Shown one piece after another: positions 47,091-54,774 of a stretch of DNA of 64,000 nucleotides. The first letter of the stretch is position 1. The number at the start of each line of letters is the position of its first letter. The notes under the pieces were generated by a model. It saw only the letters and a list, made by a program, of their open reading frames with translations, was not told the origin of the DNA and did no database searches. The position numbers and the translations under genes were made by a program. Source of the DNA: Lysinibacillus pakistanensis (GTDB lineage: Bacteria > Bacillota > Bacilli > Bacillales_A > Planococcaceae); assembly GCF_030123245.1 (NCBI RefSeq), contig NZ_CP126101.1, positions 1,052,501-1,116,500 on the forward strand, read 5' to 3'.

Positions 47091-47180
47091 CAAAACGATA
47101 TTTGAAGCTGTTGTCGCAGTGGAGAGTTTGATTCTTCCCATTTCCTAAATTAGGAACATAGCTATCACTAAAAATATAGA

Positions 47181-47582
47181 TTAGCGTGCTTTAACAGGTT
47201 CAATATTGTTTTTATTTGTCGTTTGGATTGCGAATTCATCTAAGTCTAATTTAACCTTTTTTAAGATTTCTTCACATTTTTTTACAAGGTGTGCTGGATA
47301 CACTTCATCGTCACCATATTCAACACCATGTGGGTAATAGTATTTACCAAGTGCTGGTTTCATTAACGTTAGGATTGCGTCGTGTGCACCAACGTCACCA
47401 GAAATTGCATATGCGAATACACGAAGGTAATAACGGCCTTCACGAGTATCGAAACGCTTATCAAATGTCATACGTTCATAGTCCCAGCCGCCATCACATT
47501 CTAAACCATTTTTTTTCATAATGCTTTCAATAAGTTCTTGATCAGCTGTTAAATTTTCAAGGTTAGTATTTTCAAAATACAT
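47181..47582 (-). CDS. YugN-like family protein
   Basis: 133 residues, close to B. subtilis YugN. Conserved text GGWDYERMTFDKRFDTREGRY and the central YAISGDVGAHDA, KYYYPHGVEYGDDEVYP. Cytoplasmic, function unknown. ATG 47582 follows AAAGGAGG by 7 bases; the longer frame to 47666 runs through that site and is rejected. Divergent from the YlbC-like gene. Confidence 0.87.
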   Translation of the reverse strand: MYFENTNLENLTADQELIESIMKKNGLECDGGWDYERMTFDKRFDTREGRYYLRVFAYAISGDVGAHDAILTLMKPALGKYYYPHGVEYGDDEVYPAHLVKKCEEILKKVKLDLDEFAIQTTNKNNIEPVKAR

Positions 47583-47729
47583 GTAAAATCCTCCTTTAGG
47601 TTCTCGTACAAAGTATACGCTCATTTTTATAATAGAGCATATTCGACATTGTTGCAATGACAACATTGTGTCAACCCAATTACAATTGATATAATAACTT
47701 ACAATAATGGTGATGAAAAGGAGTCATGT

Positions 47730-48851
47730 ATGAAAGCTTTATTCCGTATTCTTATGGCATGTGCTGCAATAGCATTAATCGGCTTTATGTTTTTTAATAC
47801 ACCACGTGAAAATGAGCCACTTGAAGGACCGAATGCGAATTCTAATATTATACCAAAAACAGAATTAAAGCAGCCAGAAGTTGGAGCAATGACAAGGCCA
47901 GAAACTGGATTATCGACATTCATTGGTCAAGGTGTACAAGCAGTTGTGAAGCAATACGGAGAGCCAGCACGAAAGGAACCATCGTCCTTTGGATATGATT
48001 GGTGGGTCTATAATACGAGTGCCGCTACATTTTTTATGGTAGGTGTCCAAAATAATATAGTTACGCAAGTTTACATAGCCGGAGAAGATTTAGACGCCTA
48101 TCCTTTTAAAGTTGGACAAAAACGTGATGAGATTTATCGAATGACAATTATTGATTATGAAGTAGCGGCAAATGTTGATGATAATATTTTTGTTTTTTCA
48201 ATGAGTGAAGAGGATATGCAGACTCGTTTACTTGTGAAATTCGATGGACTTTTTGCACAGCTTTATATAGATAGAGAAACTAGTGAGCTACAGGGTATAC
48301 GCTTCACTAATAGCGAAACACTTGTTCTTCATCAACCATATGAAATGACTTATCAAGGTGAGCTTGTTATACCTACACCTCCGTCTTCTTTTTTACAGCA
48401 GGAAATCAATGAAGCAAATGCTGAACAGCTTGACGATTTACTGAATGTAACTAGGGTACATCATAATCTACTTCCACTACAAGTTGATGTAACACTAGAA
48501 GAAGCAGCTAAAATGCATAGTGAGGATATGAAAGTTCAAAACTTTATTGGGCATGAATCACCTACAAATGGGGATTTAAAAAAGAGATTAGAAACACAAG
48601 GGATTGAATATAGTGAGGCAAATGAGAATCTAGCGACGGCTTATTTTGATGCTATAGAGGCCATGCACGGTTGGCTCAATTCTGCTGAGCATCGAAAAGT
48701 TATTTTGAATGAAAAATATGCAACAGTTGGCTCCGGTGTCTTTTTAAATTATTATACACAAATTTTTATTGAGCCTTCCTCACAAAAGATGGATAGTGAA
48801 AATATTGACTCAGAAGAACCTGTAGAGACTATCGATGAATCAACACAATAA
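47730..48851 (+). CDS. ylbC: CAP-domain protein (YlbC-like)
   Basis: 373 residues. N-terminal membrane anchor or signal (residues 4-22), a CAP-associated N-terminal domain (~65-205, GQGVQAVVKQYGEPARKEPS), and a C-terminal CAP/SCP-PR1 domain (~235-350, with RVHHNLLPLQVD, HSEDM, GHESPTNGDLKKR and GWLNSAEHRK). Such proteins are extracellular and in Bacillus of unknown role. AAAAGGAG precedes ATG 47730. The Asp/Glu-rich tail is likely disordered. It lies between cta genes and ylbF as ylbC does in B. subtilis. Confidence 0.88.
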   Translation: MKALFRILMACAAIALIGFMFFNTPRENEPLEGPNANSNIIPKTELKQPEVGAMTRPETGLSTFIGQGVQAVVKQYGEPARKEPSSFGYDWWVYNTSAATFFMVGVQNNIVTQVYIAGEDLDAYPFKVGQKRDEIYRMTIIDYEVAANVDDNIFVFSMSEEDMQTRLLVKFDGLFAQLYIDRETSELQGIRFTNSETLVLHQPYEMTYQGELVIPTPPSSFLQQEINEANAEQLDDLLNVTRVHHNLLPLQVDVTLEEAAKMHSEDMKVQNFIGHESPTNGDLKKRLETQGIEYSEANENLATAYFDAIEAMHGWLNSAEHRKVILNEKYATVGSGVFLNYYTQIFIEPSSQKMDSENIDSEEPVETIDESTQ

Positions 48852-48863
48852 AATAGTATCTGT

Positions 48864-48908
48864 AACTGAAGATTAACTTGGCCAGCCGAGTTGAACTTCA
48901 GTTTTTTC
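48864..48908 (+). terminator. Terminator of ylbC
   Basis: 8-bp stem AACTGAAG / CTTCAGTT (48864-48871, 48896-48903) with inner AACT/GAGTT-type pairing, followed by TTTTC. Confidence 0.82.
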
Positions 48909-49010
48909 ATTTTCTAAACGATCTGTTGAGAGTAAAGCCTCTACCTACATTTTTCGTCACACCGTTACAGACGCCGTCATATGATAGAGAACTGAAAGGG
49001 GGAATGAGGC

Positions 49011-50486
49011 ATGCAATTAGCTGAGCTTTTAAAGGATTGGCCATGTAGTGTGACTGGTGGGTCTATTCGAACTATTGTTACAGGTGTTGAGGACTATGCA
49101 CAGGCTGTAAAACCAGGAGATATTTTTATAGTAAGAAAGGGCAAGAAAACGTCTGGTAGTCGCTTTGTAAAAGAGGCATTGGCTCGTGGGGCTGTAGCCA
49201 TTGTTTCAGAGGAAAGTATCTCACTACCAATTACTGATCAAAATATACCTTTTGTTTGGGTTCCAAATACAGCCTTATTTTTATCGTATGCAAGTGCAAA
49301 ACTTGCGGCCTTTCCAGCAGAAGCATTGACGGTAATAGCCATAACTGGGACAAATGGAAAAACAACAGTGAGTCATTTTGTAAGCCAATTGCTAAGAGCT
49401 TTACATAAAAATGTAGCTGTTATTGGTACTGTTGGATTTTTTATAAATGGTCAAAAACAACAAACTATATATGAGCAATTAACGACATTGCAGGCTAAGG
49501 AATTGCATCCGATTTTAAAGCAATGTGCGCGAAATGGTGTTACACATGTTGTTTTAGAGGCTTCATCAATGGGTTTACAGCAGCATCGATTAGATCATTG
49601 TGATATTGATTGTGGTGTCTTTTTAAATTTATCAGAGGACCATTTAGAGGATCATGGAGGGCTTGAGGCATATAAGCGAGCGAAAAAGAGATTGGCGGAT
49701 TTATCTAAAAAGCTAGTGTTAAATGGAGATGATAATTTCTGTCGTTCTGTTGGTATTTATGATAAGAAAAAATCCTGCTCATTTGGCTTTGACAATCACA
49801 ATGACTTACATATCCAAATTGTCAGTGAATCCATTGGCAAAACGGTACTCTGTCTACAAACATCATCAAGTGAGCATATCGTAGAAATTCCCTTCATTGG
49901 AAAATATCATGTGCAAAATGCTGTAGCTGCGTTGATGGCTATATGGCGCTTAGGTTTTTCAATTGAGGAGATAGCCGAGCATATGTGGTCATTAAGGCTC
50001 CCAGAAGGCAGACTTGAGAAAATCGATAATGCATTTGGCATTGATGTGTATGTGGATTATGCGCATACTGCAGAGGCATTACAGGCTGTTTTACAGACAT
50101 TTGATCGATCGAGGACACTTTATCTAGTATTTAGCTGTGGAGGAAATCGGGATAAGGCAAAACGTTTTGCGATGGGTGCTGTAGCCAGTAAGTATGCAGA
50201 TATTATTTTTTTAACAACTGATAATCCACGTGATGAGGATCCAATCCTAATTAATGAAAGTATCATAGCAGGTTTTACGGAACAGCAATATTATGAAATT
50301 TATTTAGATCGCAAGGTTGCAATTCATAAGGCATTAGAAAAAGCTGAAAAAGGTGATATTGTCCTTGTTGCCGGAAAAGGGCATGAACAAACTCAACAAA
50401 TAAAAAATGAAAAATTCCCTTTTTCCGATCAACAATGTGTCCGTGATTATTTTCTAAATCTTATGCCTGAGAGCGGCGTTGAATGA
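49011..50486 (+). CDS. murE: Mur ligase of the MurE family, DAP-type motif
   Basis: 491 residues. Domain order as in MurE: N-terminal UDP-binding domain (1-95), ATP-binding ligase domain with ITGTNGKTT (~113-121), carbamylated-lysine segment LEAYKRAKKR, and C-terminal domain with DNPR (residues 404-407) and AGKGHE. DNPR is the motif that selects meso-diaminopimelate; L-lysine enzymes differ there. It adds the third amino acid to UDP-MurNAc-dipeptide. The segment that normally reads TTPES is LTTLQ here, so it is divergent. It lies outside any division/cell-wall cluster. GAAAGGGGG precedes ATG 49011. Overlaps the thioesterase gene tail-to-tail by 26 bases. Confidence 0.88.
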   Translation: MQLAELLKDWPCSVTGGSIRTIVTGVEDYAQAVKPGDIFIVRKGKKTSGSRFVKEALARGAVAIVSEESISLPITDQNIPFVWVPNTALFLSYASAKLAAFPAEALTVIAITGTNGKTTVSHFVSQLLRALHKNVAVIGTVGFFINGQKQQTIYEQLTTLQAKELHPILKQCARNGVTHVVLEASSMGLQQHRLDHCDIDCGVFLNLSEDHLEDHGGLEAYKRAKKRLADLSKKLVLNGDDNFCRSVGIYDKKKSCSFGFDNHNDLHIQIVSESIGKTVLCLQTSSSEHIVEIPFIGKYHVQNAVAALMAIWRLGFSIEEIAEHMWSLRLPEGRLEKIDNAFGIDVYVDYAHTAEALQAVLQTFDRSRTLYLVFSCGGNRDKAKRFAMGAVASKYADIIFLTTDNPRDEDPILINESIIAGFTEQQYYEIYLDRKVAIHKALEKAEKGDIVLVAGKGHEQTQQIKNEKFPFSDQQCVRDYFLNLMPESGVE

Positions 50487-50967
50487 CAAAAAATGATCCA
50501 GTTGCAATAGCGAGCTTACGTCCAGTTTCATCCTCGATATCACATTCCATTACAAGTGTTTGACGCCCTTTATGTACAAAGCGTCCACGTGCAATTAGCT
50601 CTGTATTTGTAGTTGTAGCAATATAAGAGACATTCATATTTGTTGTGACCACATTAAAGCCTTCCGGTACAGAACGAGAAGCCAATCCTCCCATCGCTGC
50701 ATCTGCAATTGTAGCAATAATTCCTCCATGTGGGACCTTAATCGTATTATGGATAACTGGTGTAATTGGGATTCGAACCTCACTAATTTCTGGCTCAAAT
50801 TTACCCACCATATGCAGGGCAGCATTGATATATCGACGATGTACCCCGTGTTGTTTTGCACGAAGCCCTGATAATAAATGCAATAAAACCTCTTCATCTT
50901 CAGCAGTGCTTTCTTGTAAAATATTTGCTAGTAATTCTTCGATTTGTTCTTTTGATGATGTAGCCAA
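50461..50967 (-). CDS. PaaI-type hotdog thioesterase
   Basis: 168 residues with the hotdog fold signature HGGIIATIADAAMGGLASR and the strand GRFVHKGRQTLVMECDIEDETGRKLA. Members hydrolyse acyl-CoA thioesters, often aromatic. TTG 50967 has GAAGGAG 8 bases upstream; the longer frame to 50997 contains that site. Substrate unknown. Its 3' end overlaps murE by 26 bases on the opposite strand. Confidence 0.86.
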   Translation of the reverse strand: MATSSKEQIEELLANILQESTAEDEEVLLHLLSGLRAKQHGVHRRYINAALHMVGKFEPEISEVRIPITPVIHNTIKVPHGGIIATIADAAMGGLASRSVPEGFNVVTTNMNVSYIATTTNTELIARGRFVHKGRQTLVMECDIEDETGRKLAIATGSFFVIQRRSQA

Positions 50968-51054
50968 TATAAAAACTCCTTCATGTAATAATATCAATAA
51001 TGTAAAATTACCACAAAATCTGTTATGATGGGTAAGAGATTGGGGGAATTAACT

Positions 51055-51501
51055 ATGATGATGACCTCTGACTGGGTAATCATATTGGATGAGGCCGATG
51101 CGCTTTGTGAGATGATCCTTTCCTCTGAGCCTGCGAAAATGCTGCAACAAGCTTATGACGCTGTTTATAGCGATGTTCAGTTAATCGAAGCTATACACAC
51201 GTTTAATCGCATGAAAGAGCAGTACGAAGATGTACAACGTTTCGGAAAATATCATCCGGACTATCATACAATTATGAAATCGATTCGTCAGCAAAAGCGC
51301 GCACTCGATCTAAATGAAAAGGTTTCAGCCTTAAAAATAGCTGAAAATGATTTTCAAGATTTGCTCGACGAGATAAGCCTACTTATAGGAAAAACAGTAT
51401 CAGAAGCAGTAAAGGTGCCTGTAAGTAATCCTTTCTTCGCATCTGGTTCTTCATGTGCTGGAGGCTGTGGTTCAGGCGGATCTTGTTCGTGCTCTGCATA
51501 A
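51055..51501 (+). CDS. ylbF: YlbF/RicF, regulator of RNase Y activity
   Basis: 148 residues from ATG 51055 (GGGGG 8 bases upstream). All-helical YlbF domain (residues ~5-115) followed by a Ser/Gly/Cys-rich tail with Cys134, Cys138, Cys144 and Cys146. In B. subtilis YlbF forms the Ric/Y-complex with YmcA and YaaT, which carries iron-sulfur clusters and directs RNase Y, affecting competence, biofilm and sporulation. The cysteine tail is kept here. In B. subtilis ylbG follows directly; here 10.8 kb of other genes intervene. Confidence 0.9.
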   Translation: MMMTSDWVIILDEADALCEMILSSEPAKMLQQAYDAVYSDVQLIEAIHTFNRMKEQYEDVQRFGKYHPDYHTIMKSIRQQKRALDLNEKVSALKIAENDFQDLLDEISLLIGKTVSEAVKVPVSNPFFASGSSCAGGCGSGGSCSCSA

Positions 51502-51518
51502 TATGCAAAATTTTTAGA

Positions 51519-51564
51519 CTGTATACAAACTCGGATGATAGCGAGTGTATACAGTTTTTTTTAT
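51519..51564 (+). terminator. Terminator of ylbF
   Basis: Stem CTGTATACA-A-ACTCG / CGAGT-GTATACAG (51519-51533, 51542-51554) followed by eight T. Confidence 0.88.
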
Positions 51565-51773
51565 GTCCATTCAGAACTTGATTTCTGCGATAGTGTTATG
51601 ATGTTAGCAAGGTGAATCGTAGTGATTGCGAAAAGCGTAGCGTAAGGGAAAAATTGTAGAGATAGATTGTGATAAGGAGCTATCAGAGAGTGAAATGAAA
51701 TGTATGGATGACTCTTAAATCGTCAGGAGCAGAAGATCCAATCTTTTATTAACCTATACAATTTTTAAATATA

Positions 51774-51869
51774 AATGAGGAAGCTGAACTTACTTCACCA
51801 ATTACAATAAAGCAAGTGGAAGAAGCCGTATATTCGCTTTATTTTTTGTTGGATCATGGCTGTATTTGA
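51774..51869 (+). pseudogene. Possible gene remnant in a 370-base gap
   Basis: A 31-codon open stretch that reads NEEAELTSPITIKQ and ends with VEEAVYSLYFLLDHG, protein-like in composition, without a start codon or ribosome site and with stops upstream. It could be the tail of a decayed gene. Nothing else was recognised between the ylbF terminator (51564) and the SUKH gene (51937). Confidence 0.3.
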
Positions 51870-51936
51870 TCTTGATACAAACATATAGCGACACTTATTG
51901 TTAAGCAAAATAATACATTGCATTTTGGAGGTATAA

Positions 51937-52353
51937 ATGGTTAAAAAGCATAGAACAGCGTTTCATGCCAAGGAATGGGCTATTGATTTGTATGAAGCAG
52001 CAACTTTAGAAGAAATCCAGCAGGTTGAGAAAGAGCTACAAATAGTGCTGCCGAAAGTATATAAAGAGTTTTTAAGTGTATCAAACGGAATGCATGGTAA
52101 TTTAGCTCAGCTATATTCAACAGATGGATTAATTGAAATGAATAAAACGTATGAAGTGCAGAGATATGCACCGGGCTATGTTTCTGTTGGCAATGATAAT
52201 GGTGGGTATCATCTTTTAATGAGAGCAGTAGAGAATGCTGTTAATTTCCAATTAGTAAGTGATGGATATTGTGTACCCACCGAAAATGATATAACTGATA
52301 ATTTTCTTTCATGGTTGGATAGTGATGAGGGTGATCCATGGAGAAATGAATAG
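51937..52353 (+). CDS. SMI1/KNR4 (SUKH) family protein
   Basis: 138 residues. SUKH fold text: AATLEEIQQVEKELQIVLPKVYKEFLSVSNG, followed by the usual VSVGNDNGGYHLLMR and a C-terminal FLSWLDSDE. In bacteria SUKH proteins are mostly immunity proteins of polymorphic toxin systems. TTTGGAGG precedes ATG 51937. No toxin is adjacent, so an orphan immunity gene is one reading; a housekeeping role is the other. Confidence 0.87.
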   Translation: MVKKHRTAFHAKEWAIDLYEAATLEEIQQVEKELQIVLPKVYKEFLSVSNGMHGNLAQLYSTDGLIEMNKTYEVQRYAPGYVSVGNDNGGYHLLMRAVENAVNFQLVSDGYCVPTENDITDNFLSWLDSDEGDPWRNE

Positions 52354-52553
52354 TTGGTAAAAAAGAAGGTAAAACCCTAGACACCTAATTGCGTTTTGGT
52401 GGTAATTTCAATTCTCGTATCACATCTTCCAAAAAGCATCGCCTTGTATGATCATTACTATGGTAAACTAAAAGAATATAAAAGAAACATCGATCATAGC
52501 TGAAACAGCACAGAATTACTAGAAAGTAAAAACATTGATGAGGAGTGTGAGAA

Positions 52554-53075
52554 ATGACGAATCAACAGAAGATTGCGGAGTTCTTAAACAATTTAACACT
52601 TGAAGAAATATATGATCAAAGTGATCTGCTCATTTGGATAGATTGGCGAGAAGCTGAGGAAGACTTAATAGATTACTTTAACGAGCAATTGCCTGAGCCA
52701 GATCGAATTGATTGTGAAATTGTTGAGATAGACAAGCCTAGAGGTGTGGATATTGTTCTATCCTCCCAAGAAAAAAAGATGACGATTCCCTTTGCCGATG
52801 ATGTGACTGATAGAGATAGCGCAATTCGAGCTATGCAGGAAATGCTTTCCCCTCAATATCAAATTCGTTGGTTTATGGAATCATTAGGCAATGATACTTT
52901 AGCTTTTGCATTGCTACCAGCAGTACAATGGGAAGAATTAGTACAGCAATTTGGTAAGCATAAAGTAGACTACTATTTCCAGCCTATAACAAACACTAGC
53001 GTCATGTTTGATATGGGTATAGATGAAGTAGATGCATTAATGAACTTGAGAGCTATAGAACATTTAAATAGATGA
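52554..53075 (+). CDS. Hypothetical acidic protein
   Basis: 173 residues, strongly acidic, without signal or membrane segment. GAGGAGTG precedes ATG 52554. No family was recognised. Conserved-looking parts are SDLLIWIDWREAEEDLIDYF (residues 22-41) and QIRWFMESLGNDTLAFALLP (~102-121). Given its SUKH neighbour, an immunity or toxin-related role is possible but has no direct support. It ends 66 bases before a terminator. Confidence 0.72.
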   Translation: MTNQQKIAEFLNNLTLEEIYDQSDLLIWIDWREAEEDLIDYFNEQLPEPDRIDCEIVEIDKPRGVDIVLSSQEKKMTIPFADDVTDRDSAIRAMQEMLSPQYQIRWFMESLGNDTLAFALLPAVQWEELVQQFGKHKVDYYFQPITNTSVMFDMGIDEVDALMNLRAIEHLNR

Positions 53076-53141
53076 AATTGAATTGAGCAAGTGGGATTAA
53101 TCATTTGACATAAAGATTGATTATTTATAATAAAGTTTGAT

Positions 53142-53185
53142 AAAAATCAGCTCTTAAGTTATTCTTTTGAGTTGATTTTTTTTTA
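53142..53185 (+). terminator. Terminator of the hypothetical gene
   Basis: 12-bp stem AAAAATCAGCTC / GAGTTGATTTTT (53142-53153, 53169-53180; one G-T pair) with AAG/CTT inside; nine T in the tail. Confidence 0.88.
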
Positions 53186-53331
53186 TTGGACATATATAAC
53201 GGATGTTCATCTTATGAAGAATATTTTTCTTTGTTCAACAAGCGGATCATTTTGTTGAATAACATTCTTTTTCGGAGGATTGGATATTTATGTTAAAATT
53301 TTATAGAAGCAATGTTTCAAAGGGGGATATA

Positions 53332-53829
53332 ATGAAGAAGTATATAAAAAGTTTAGTGCCCTGGATTTATTTGATGTTGTCTTTCTTTGTACTATCTGGC
53401 TGTAATGCTCAAAAAGGTGGTAATAACTATTATTTATTATTGATGGGTGAAAGTGAAAGCTGGAATCTAACAGGTTATGAAATTGTTATAACACCAGAAG
53501 ACTTTAAAGCAGGATTTGGGATTTTAAATATGAAAAACGTCAATGAGTATATTACAGATTTCTTCCACTTTGAAACTCATGTGGTTATAGATAGTGATGA
53601 TTCAGTGGTTCAATCTGGTTCAGCTACTGGTCGGATGAACATAGCAGAAAATACAACTGGTGCTATTGAAGGGCCATACCTAAATAAAAACGGTGACTCT
53701 GTTACACTTAAAGATATAAATGAGATTTATGTGGTCGTTGAATGGTGGGATATTAGTAAGAACGAAAGTATTAAAGAAAGAATAGATTTATTTAACAAAT
53801 CTAAAAAAGAACAGTCCTTCTTGAACTAA
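53332..53829 (+). CDS. Putative lipoprotein, unknown function
   Basis: 165 residues. MKKYIKSLVPWIYLMLSF signal peptide with lipobox LSGC (Cys22), so probably membrane-anchored outside. The mature part begins NAQKGGNNYYLLLMGESESW and has mixed beta/loop character with an ending VVEWWDISKNESIKERI. ATG 53332 has AAGGGGG 6 bases upstream; a longer frame from 53290 lacks such a site. No family recognised. Flanked by terminators on both sides, so it is a single-gene unit. Confidence 0.8.
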   Translation: MKKYIKSLVPWIYLMLSFFVLSGCNAQKGGNNYYLLLMGESESWNLTGYEIVITPEDFKAGFGILNMKNVNEYITDFFHFETHVVIDSDDSVVQSGSATGRMNIAENTTGAIEGPYLNKNGDSVTLKDINEIYVVVEWWDISKNESIKERIDLFNKSKKEQSFLN

Positions 53830-53867
53830 CTAAGGTTTTAGTTGAATAACGATCTTCAACAATCGGG

Positions 53868-53897
53868 CGCTTTTCTGAAATAAGAAAAGCGTCTTTA
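53868..53897 (+). terminator. Terminator of the lipoprotein gene
   Basis: 9-bp stem CGCTTTTCT / AGAAAAGCG (53868-53876, 53883-53891) followed by TCTTTATT. Confidence 0.82.
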
Positions 53898-54103
53898 TTC
53901 ATGGAAATTATTTAAACAAAATGAAGGGAGATTTATTTTCAGAAGATGAAAATGAGAGAAGAAAAGATAAAAGGAACATTGATTATTTCAAAAAGGTACG
54001 CTCCAAAAATAGAAAAAAGAACTTAGTTATCGTATCATCACTTAATTTGATAAAATGCTACTTTATATTAATAAAGGCAAACAACATTTTATTGGATATT
54101 CAA

Positions 54104-54150
54104 TTGACTTTTTGCTACGATACGAAATATAATTTGGTTGGTCAACCAAA
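54104..54150 (+). promoter_or_regulatory. Promoter and TetR operator of tetR-serine hydrolase
   Basis: TTGACT (54104-54109), 18-base spacer, TATAAT (54128-54133). Directly at the start site is an 18-bp palindrome TTTGGTTG-GT-CAACCAAA (54133-54150), a typical TetR operator, suggesting autorepression. Confidence 0.8.
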
Positions 54151-54167
54151 CAATAAGGAGAGATAAA

Positions 54168-54731
54168 ATGAGTGCTAAGGATAAACGTCAAAGATTGATT
54201 GATGCGGCATATAAAGTGTTTAGCAGGAAGGGATTCAATAATGCCTCTATAAAAGATATTGCTTACGAAGCTGGCATTACTCCTGGACTTGTTCATTATT
54301 ATTTTAAGAATAAGGAAGAGTTATTATTTTCCGTCCAGAGTGATATTCAAGAACGATACCATATTCAATATGATGGCAAAAAAGAGTCGGAAATGAATCC
54401 ATTGGATGTTTTGTTTGAAATTAAATCAAGAGTAGAAAAAGATCCAGATTGGTATCGTTGGAGATATGAGCTTTATTCTTTAGGATTAAAAAATGATCCA
54501 TATAAACAAGAAGTAGCAAACATTTTACTAAACGGGAGGGAGAGTCTTTCTAATCCCTTAAAGAACCTAAACGTTGAAGCCAAAGAAACTGATGCCCTTG
54601 CCGGTATTTTATTGGCTTGCTTCGATGGACTAGCTCTACAAAAAATGTTCGATGACGAATTTGACCTTGATCAAACGTATAAATTGTTAATTGATTTATT
54701 AGAGAACTATTTGAAAAAAAGAAAAAATTAG
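54168..54731 (+). CDS. TetR family transcriptional regulator
   Basis: 187 residues. N-terminal helix-turn-helix SIKDIAYEAGITPGLVHYYF (residues ~28-47) and a helical C-terminal domain with LLACFDGLALQKM. ATG 54168 has AAGGAGAG 6 bases upstream; an upstream in-frame GTG/ATG lies within the operator. Palindromic operator at 54133-54150 overlaps its start site. A serine hydrolase gene follows 43 bases downstream and is probably co-regulated. Ligand unknown. Confidence 0.9.
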   Translation: MSAKDKRQRLIDAAYKVFSRKGFNNASIKDIAYEAGITPGLVHYYFKNKEELLFSVQSDIQERYHIQYDGKKESEMNPLDVLFEIKSRVEKDPDWYRWRYELYSLGLKNDPYKQEVANILLNGRESLSNPLKNLNVEAKETDALAGILLACFDGLALQKMFDDEFDLDQTYKLLIDLLENYLKKRKN

Positions 54732-54774
54732 AGTTTTAATAGAAAGTATGATTGTTCATATGAGGAGAAAAACA

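Noticed and set aside
53921..54166. 81-residue open frame before the second tetR
   Set aside because: No ribosome site before its ATG; its 3' half runs through the tetR promoter and operator and reads like random AT-rich translation.
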